A stretch of 64,000 nt of DNA, taken from Sulfitobacter sp. DFL-14. GTDB taxonomy: Bacteria; Pseudomonadota; Alphaproteobacteria; Rhodobacterales; Rhodobacteraceae. Shown piece by piece: positions 62,261-64,000 of the stretch. The stretch lies in contig NZ_QBFD01000037.1 in NCBI RefSeq assembly GCF_003335585.1, positions 78,196-142,195 on the forward strand. Direction: 5' to 3'. The position numbers were made by a program, and so were the translations under genes. Below the pieces are notes generated by a model. That model was not told the DNA's origin. It searched no databases and saw only the letters and a program-made list of their open reading frames with translations. The stretch's first letter is position 1; every line of letters starts with the position of its first letter.

Positions 62261-63139
62261 TCAGTCCTCGGCGGCCTCGATCTTGTCCTGGGTCCTGGTC
62301 TCGAAATCGCTGGCGTCGTGGCGTTCCCGCAGCTGCATGGACAGGTCATCGCCAAAGGCGCGGTTGACCATCCGGCCGCGTTTGACCGCCGGGCGCGCGT
62401 CGATGGTTTCGGCCCAGCGCAGCACATTCCTGTAAGAGGTCACATCGAGGAATTCGGCCGCATCATAGAGCCGCCCCAGCACAAGCTGCCCGTACCAGGC
62501 CCAGATCGCCATATCGGCGATGGAATAGCTGCCTGCCATCCATTCGTTCTCGGCCAGATGCCGGTCGAGCACATCGAGCTGGCGTTTCGCCTCCATGGTG
62601 AAGCGGTCGATGGGGTATTGCCATTTCTCCGGCGCATAGGCGTAGAAGTGGCCGAAACCGCCACCAAGATAAGGCGCGCTGCCCATCTGCCAGAACAGCC
62701 AGGACAGCATTTCTGTCCGGTCCGCCGGGTTCTCGGGGATGAAGGCACCGAACTTTTCCGCCAGGTGCATCATGATCGACGCAGATTCGAAGACTCGCTG
62801 CGGCTTGTCCCCGGAATGATCCATCAGCGCGGGAATTTTCGAATTCGGGTTGGCCGAGACGAAACCGGAGGTGAACTGATCACCTTCCATGATGTTGATG
62901 ATCCAGGCGTCGTATTCCGCGCCTGTGTGACCGGCTGCCAGAAGCTCTTCGAACAGGACGGTGACCTTGACGCCATTGGGCGTGGCCAGTGAATACAGCT
63001 GGAAGGGATGTTTGCCGACCGGCAGATCCTTTTCGCTGGTGGGGCCCGCGACGGGGCGGTTGATGCTGGCAAAACGCCCGCCGCTTTCAGCGTCCTGGGT
63101 CCAGACCTTGGGCGGTGTGTAGGTTTTCATCTCGGCCAT
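62261..63139 (-). CDS. yghU: YghU-like glutathione-dependent disulfide-bond oxidoreductase
   Basis: This 292-residue GST-fold protein matches the YghU/YfcG group. The N-terminal extension YTPPKVWTQDAESGGRFASINRPVAGPTSEKDLPVG is typical, followed by HPFQLYSLATPNGVKVTVLFEELL, NPNSKIPALMDHSGD, RVFESASIMMHLAEKF and YSIADMAIWAWYG. Such enzymes reduce disulfides using two bound glutathiones. AAGGAACC precedes the ATG at 63139. It is longer than a standard GST because of the N-terminal extension. Confidence 0.92.
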   Translation of the reverse strand: MAEMKTYTPPKVWTQDAESGGRFASINRPVAGPTSEKDLPVGKHPFQLYSLATPNGVKVTVLFEELLAAGHTGAEYDAWIINIMEGDQFTSGFVSANPNSKIPALMDHSGDKPQRVFESASIMMHLAEKFGAFIPENPADRTEMLSWLFWQMGSAPYLGGGFGHFYAYAPEKWQYPIDRFTMEAKRQLDVLDRHLAENEWMAGSYSIADMAIWAWYGQLVLGRLYDAAEFLDVTSYRNVLRWAETIDARPAVKRGRMVNRAFGDDLSMQLRERHDASDFETRTQDKIEAAED

Positions 63140-63291
63140 ATGGGTTCCTTCTCTTCGGCAGGCGCACGGCGCGTGCACCTTGTGGATTGGCCGTAAGGTG
63201 GGGCTTTGACCCAGTGAGGGCCAGAGGAAAAATGCATTCCGCGCCAAACATGGTTGTGATCCTGGCAGGAGCCAGGGGGCGACCGGCCAAG

Positions 63292-63321
63292 AAAAAAAGG
63301 CTGCCCCGAAGGACAGCCTTT
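63292..63321 (-). terminator. Rho-independent terminator of rpmJ
   Basis: On the minus strand, AAGGCTGTCC pairs with GGGCAGCCTT around the tetraloop TTCG, and a run of T follows. It begins 25 bases after the rpmJ stop. This is the strongest intrinsic terminator in the window. Confidence 0.9.
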
Positions 63322-63345
63322 CTGAATGGTAACTGCTGGCAGATC

Positions 63346-63471
63346 TCAGCCCTGGCGGGCTTTGAACCGGCGCTGGGTCTTGTTGATCACGTAAACGCGG
63401 CCTTTGCGACGCACAACGCGGCAATCACGGTGCCGGTTCTTGAGCGAGCGGAGCGAGTTGCGAACTTTCAT
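63346..63471 (-). CDS. rpmJ: 50S ribosomal protein L36
   Basis: The 41-residue protein [20 protein letters not shown]... is L36 of the type lacking the full zinc-binding cysteine set: only one cysteine remains (RHRDCRVV). It ends [21 protein letters not shown], as in many alphaproteobacteria. It binds 23S rRNA in the large subunit. AAGGAC lies just before the ATG. The longer frame beginning upstream runs through tRNA-Val and is rejected. Confidence 0.96.
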   Translation of the reverse strand: MKVRNSLRSLKNRHRDCRVVRRKGRVYVINKTQRRFKARQG

Positions 63472-63560
63472 GTCCTTCTCCATCTTTCTGTCTGGCGCGA
63501 ACCAGCGCCGGGTTGCGGGCAGCCCGACACGCCAGAGGCGGTCAGACCAGTGAAATTCGG

Positions 63561-63635
63561 TGGTGGGCGATACTGGGATCGAACCAGTGACCCCTTCGAT
63601 GTCAACGAAGTGCTCTACCGCTGAGCTAATCACCC
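63561..63635 (-). tRNA. tRNA-Val, anticodon GAC
   Basis: The minus strand folds as a complete 75-base tRNA with CCA encoded. The acceptor stem is GGGTGAT/ATCGCCC (one G-T pair), the D arm GCTCAGCGGTAGAGC, and the anticodon stem CTTCG/CGAAG with loop TTGACAT (anticodon GAC). The T arm contains GGTTCGATCC. It decodes GUC and GUU. Confidence 0.97.
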
Positions 63636-63649
63636 ACACTGAAACACGG

Positions 63650-63655
63650 ATTATA
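63650..63655 (-). promoter_or_regulatory. -10 box of the tRNA-Val promoter
   Basis: The minus strand has TATAAT here, placing a start about seven to eight bases before the mature tRNA 5' end. No clear -35 hexamer is seen at the usual distance. Confidence 0.55.
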
Positions 63656-63784
63656 TACGGCCCCAAACAAAATGGGGCGCGAAAACCCGCGCCGTGAGGG
63701 GTGCTATAAAAGGAGTCGGGCACATGATCAAGGGCTTTTGGCATCGCAAGTTTCTGCGCTATGTTGATCGCGAAAGGGGGCCGT

Positions 63785-64000
63785 ATGCCGAAGTCTGCCT
63801 ACGAAGTTTTTCACCCGGAGCGCAATCGGTCCTGCGTGGTCTTTGCCTCGCCGCATTCCGGGCGTGATTACCCCTGGTCTTTCCTGCGTAAAACGGTGCT
63901 GGACGAACATGCGATCCGGTCGTCGGAAGATGCTTTTGTGGACATGCTGTTCGACTGCGCGCCGCGTTTCGGTGCAACTTTCATCAAGGCGGGCGCGCCG
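63785..64000 (+). CDS. N-formylglutamate amidohydrolase family, partial (runs off the right edge)
   Basis: The first 72 codons read [31 protein letters not shown] and then [16 protein letters not shown]. The SPHSGRDYP and SSEDAFVD segments are the metal-ligand region of the HutG/N-formylglutamate amidohydrolase family. The enzyme releases formate and glutamate in histidine breakdown, though paralogues have other roles. AAAGGGGG precedes the ATG. The C-terminal part is outside the window. It is divergent from tRNA-Val. Confidence 0.88.
   Translation, partial: MPKSAYEVFHPERNRSCVVFASPHSGRDYPWSFLRKTVLDEHAIRSSEDAFVDMLFDCAPRFGATFIKAGAP

Noticed and set aside
63261-63276. CCTGGC-AGGA-GCCAGG hairpin between the YghU-like and rpmJ genes
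   Set aside because: Short, without a U tract, and downstream of the strong rpmJ terminator. Probably incidental.
63724-63867. 47-codon frame with a good GGAG site before the N-formylglutamate amidohydrolase
   Set aside because: It overlaps that gene in another frame, has no recognisable features, and the -10-like TATAAA at 63705 would place its ribosome-binding site upstream of the RNA. It could be a leader peptide but is not supported.

Overview
The window reads as chromosomal DNA of an alphaproteobacterium of the order Rhodobacterales, most likely the Roseobacter group. This is inferred from GC-rich coding sequence, dense overlapping operons, and several families typical of that order: a BamF-like DUF3035 lipoprotein, a tandem-domain ALDH16-type aldehyde dehydrogenase beside deoC, fused allantoinase/OHCU decarboxylase with PuuD, the DUF1365/DUF3833 cluster known from the Rhodobacter sphaeroides singlet-oxygen regulon, and an SdhAF4-like DUF1674 protein. 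No phage, insertion sequence, CRISPR array or plasmid function was found. Genes run off both ends (pabB left, N-formylglutamate amidohydrolase right).

Layout. 1-5.4 kb, minus strand: pabB (partial), a Dabb protein, rpsO, an RTX-repeat protein, DUF1643, truB, a phosphodiester glycosidase-like protein and rbfA. This is a loosened rbfA-truB-rpsO translation cluster. 5.4-16.8 kb, mostly plus: dapB, a small exported protein, an SdhAF4-like protein (minus), rsmB, a PhnD-like protein (minus), heparinase II/III-like, purH, lspA, a BamF-like lipoprotein and a pair of M16 peptidase-like proteins. 17-20.6 kb, minus: deoC, a 73-residue membrane protein and an ALDH16-type dehydrogenase, which together form a deoxyribose-phosphate/acetaldehyde module. 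20.8-23.9 kb, plus: a DUF4173 membrane protein fused by overlaps to a response regulator and histidine kinase. 24-28 kb: a SitABCD-type Mn/Fe/Zn ABC importer behind a Fur/Mur-like operator. 28-34.4 kb: urate catabolism (uraH minus; puuE-uraD, allE, allA, a nucleobase permease and puuD plus). 34.4-37.5 kb: mutL and rmuC. 37.7-42.3 kb: a five-gene operon matching the order of the R. sphaeroides RSP_1091-1087 genes. 42.3-47.9 kb: a glutathione transferase, a histidine phosphatase, a stand-alone formate dehydrogenase alpha subunit and an M20 amidohydrolase. 48-60.5 kb: GNAT, response regulator and hybrid kinase on the minus strand, divergent from a Liv-type ABC importer flanked by two different AMP-forming acyl-CoA ligases. 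60.5-64 kb: an orphan ferric-iron-type permease, a YghU-like glutathione transferase, rpmJ, tRNA-Val and the start of an N-formylglutamate amidohydrolase.

How the genes work together. Urate would be taken up and oxidised by PuuD, hydrolysed by UraH, decarboxylated and ring-opened by the fused UraD/PuuE protein, and taken to glyoxylate by AllE and AllA. The one missing step, allantoate hydrolysis, could be supplied by the M20 amidohydrolase at 46.7 kb. The Liv cluster looks like import plus CoA activation of an unidentified organic acid under control of the divergent two-component system. Non-coding points of interest are a roughly 300-nt leader with a terminator-like hairpin before puuE, several perfect long inverted repeats (8.5, 17.0, 55.7 and 58.3 kb), and a 23-bp motif shared by two distant intergenic regions.
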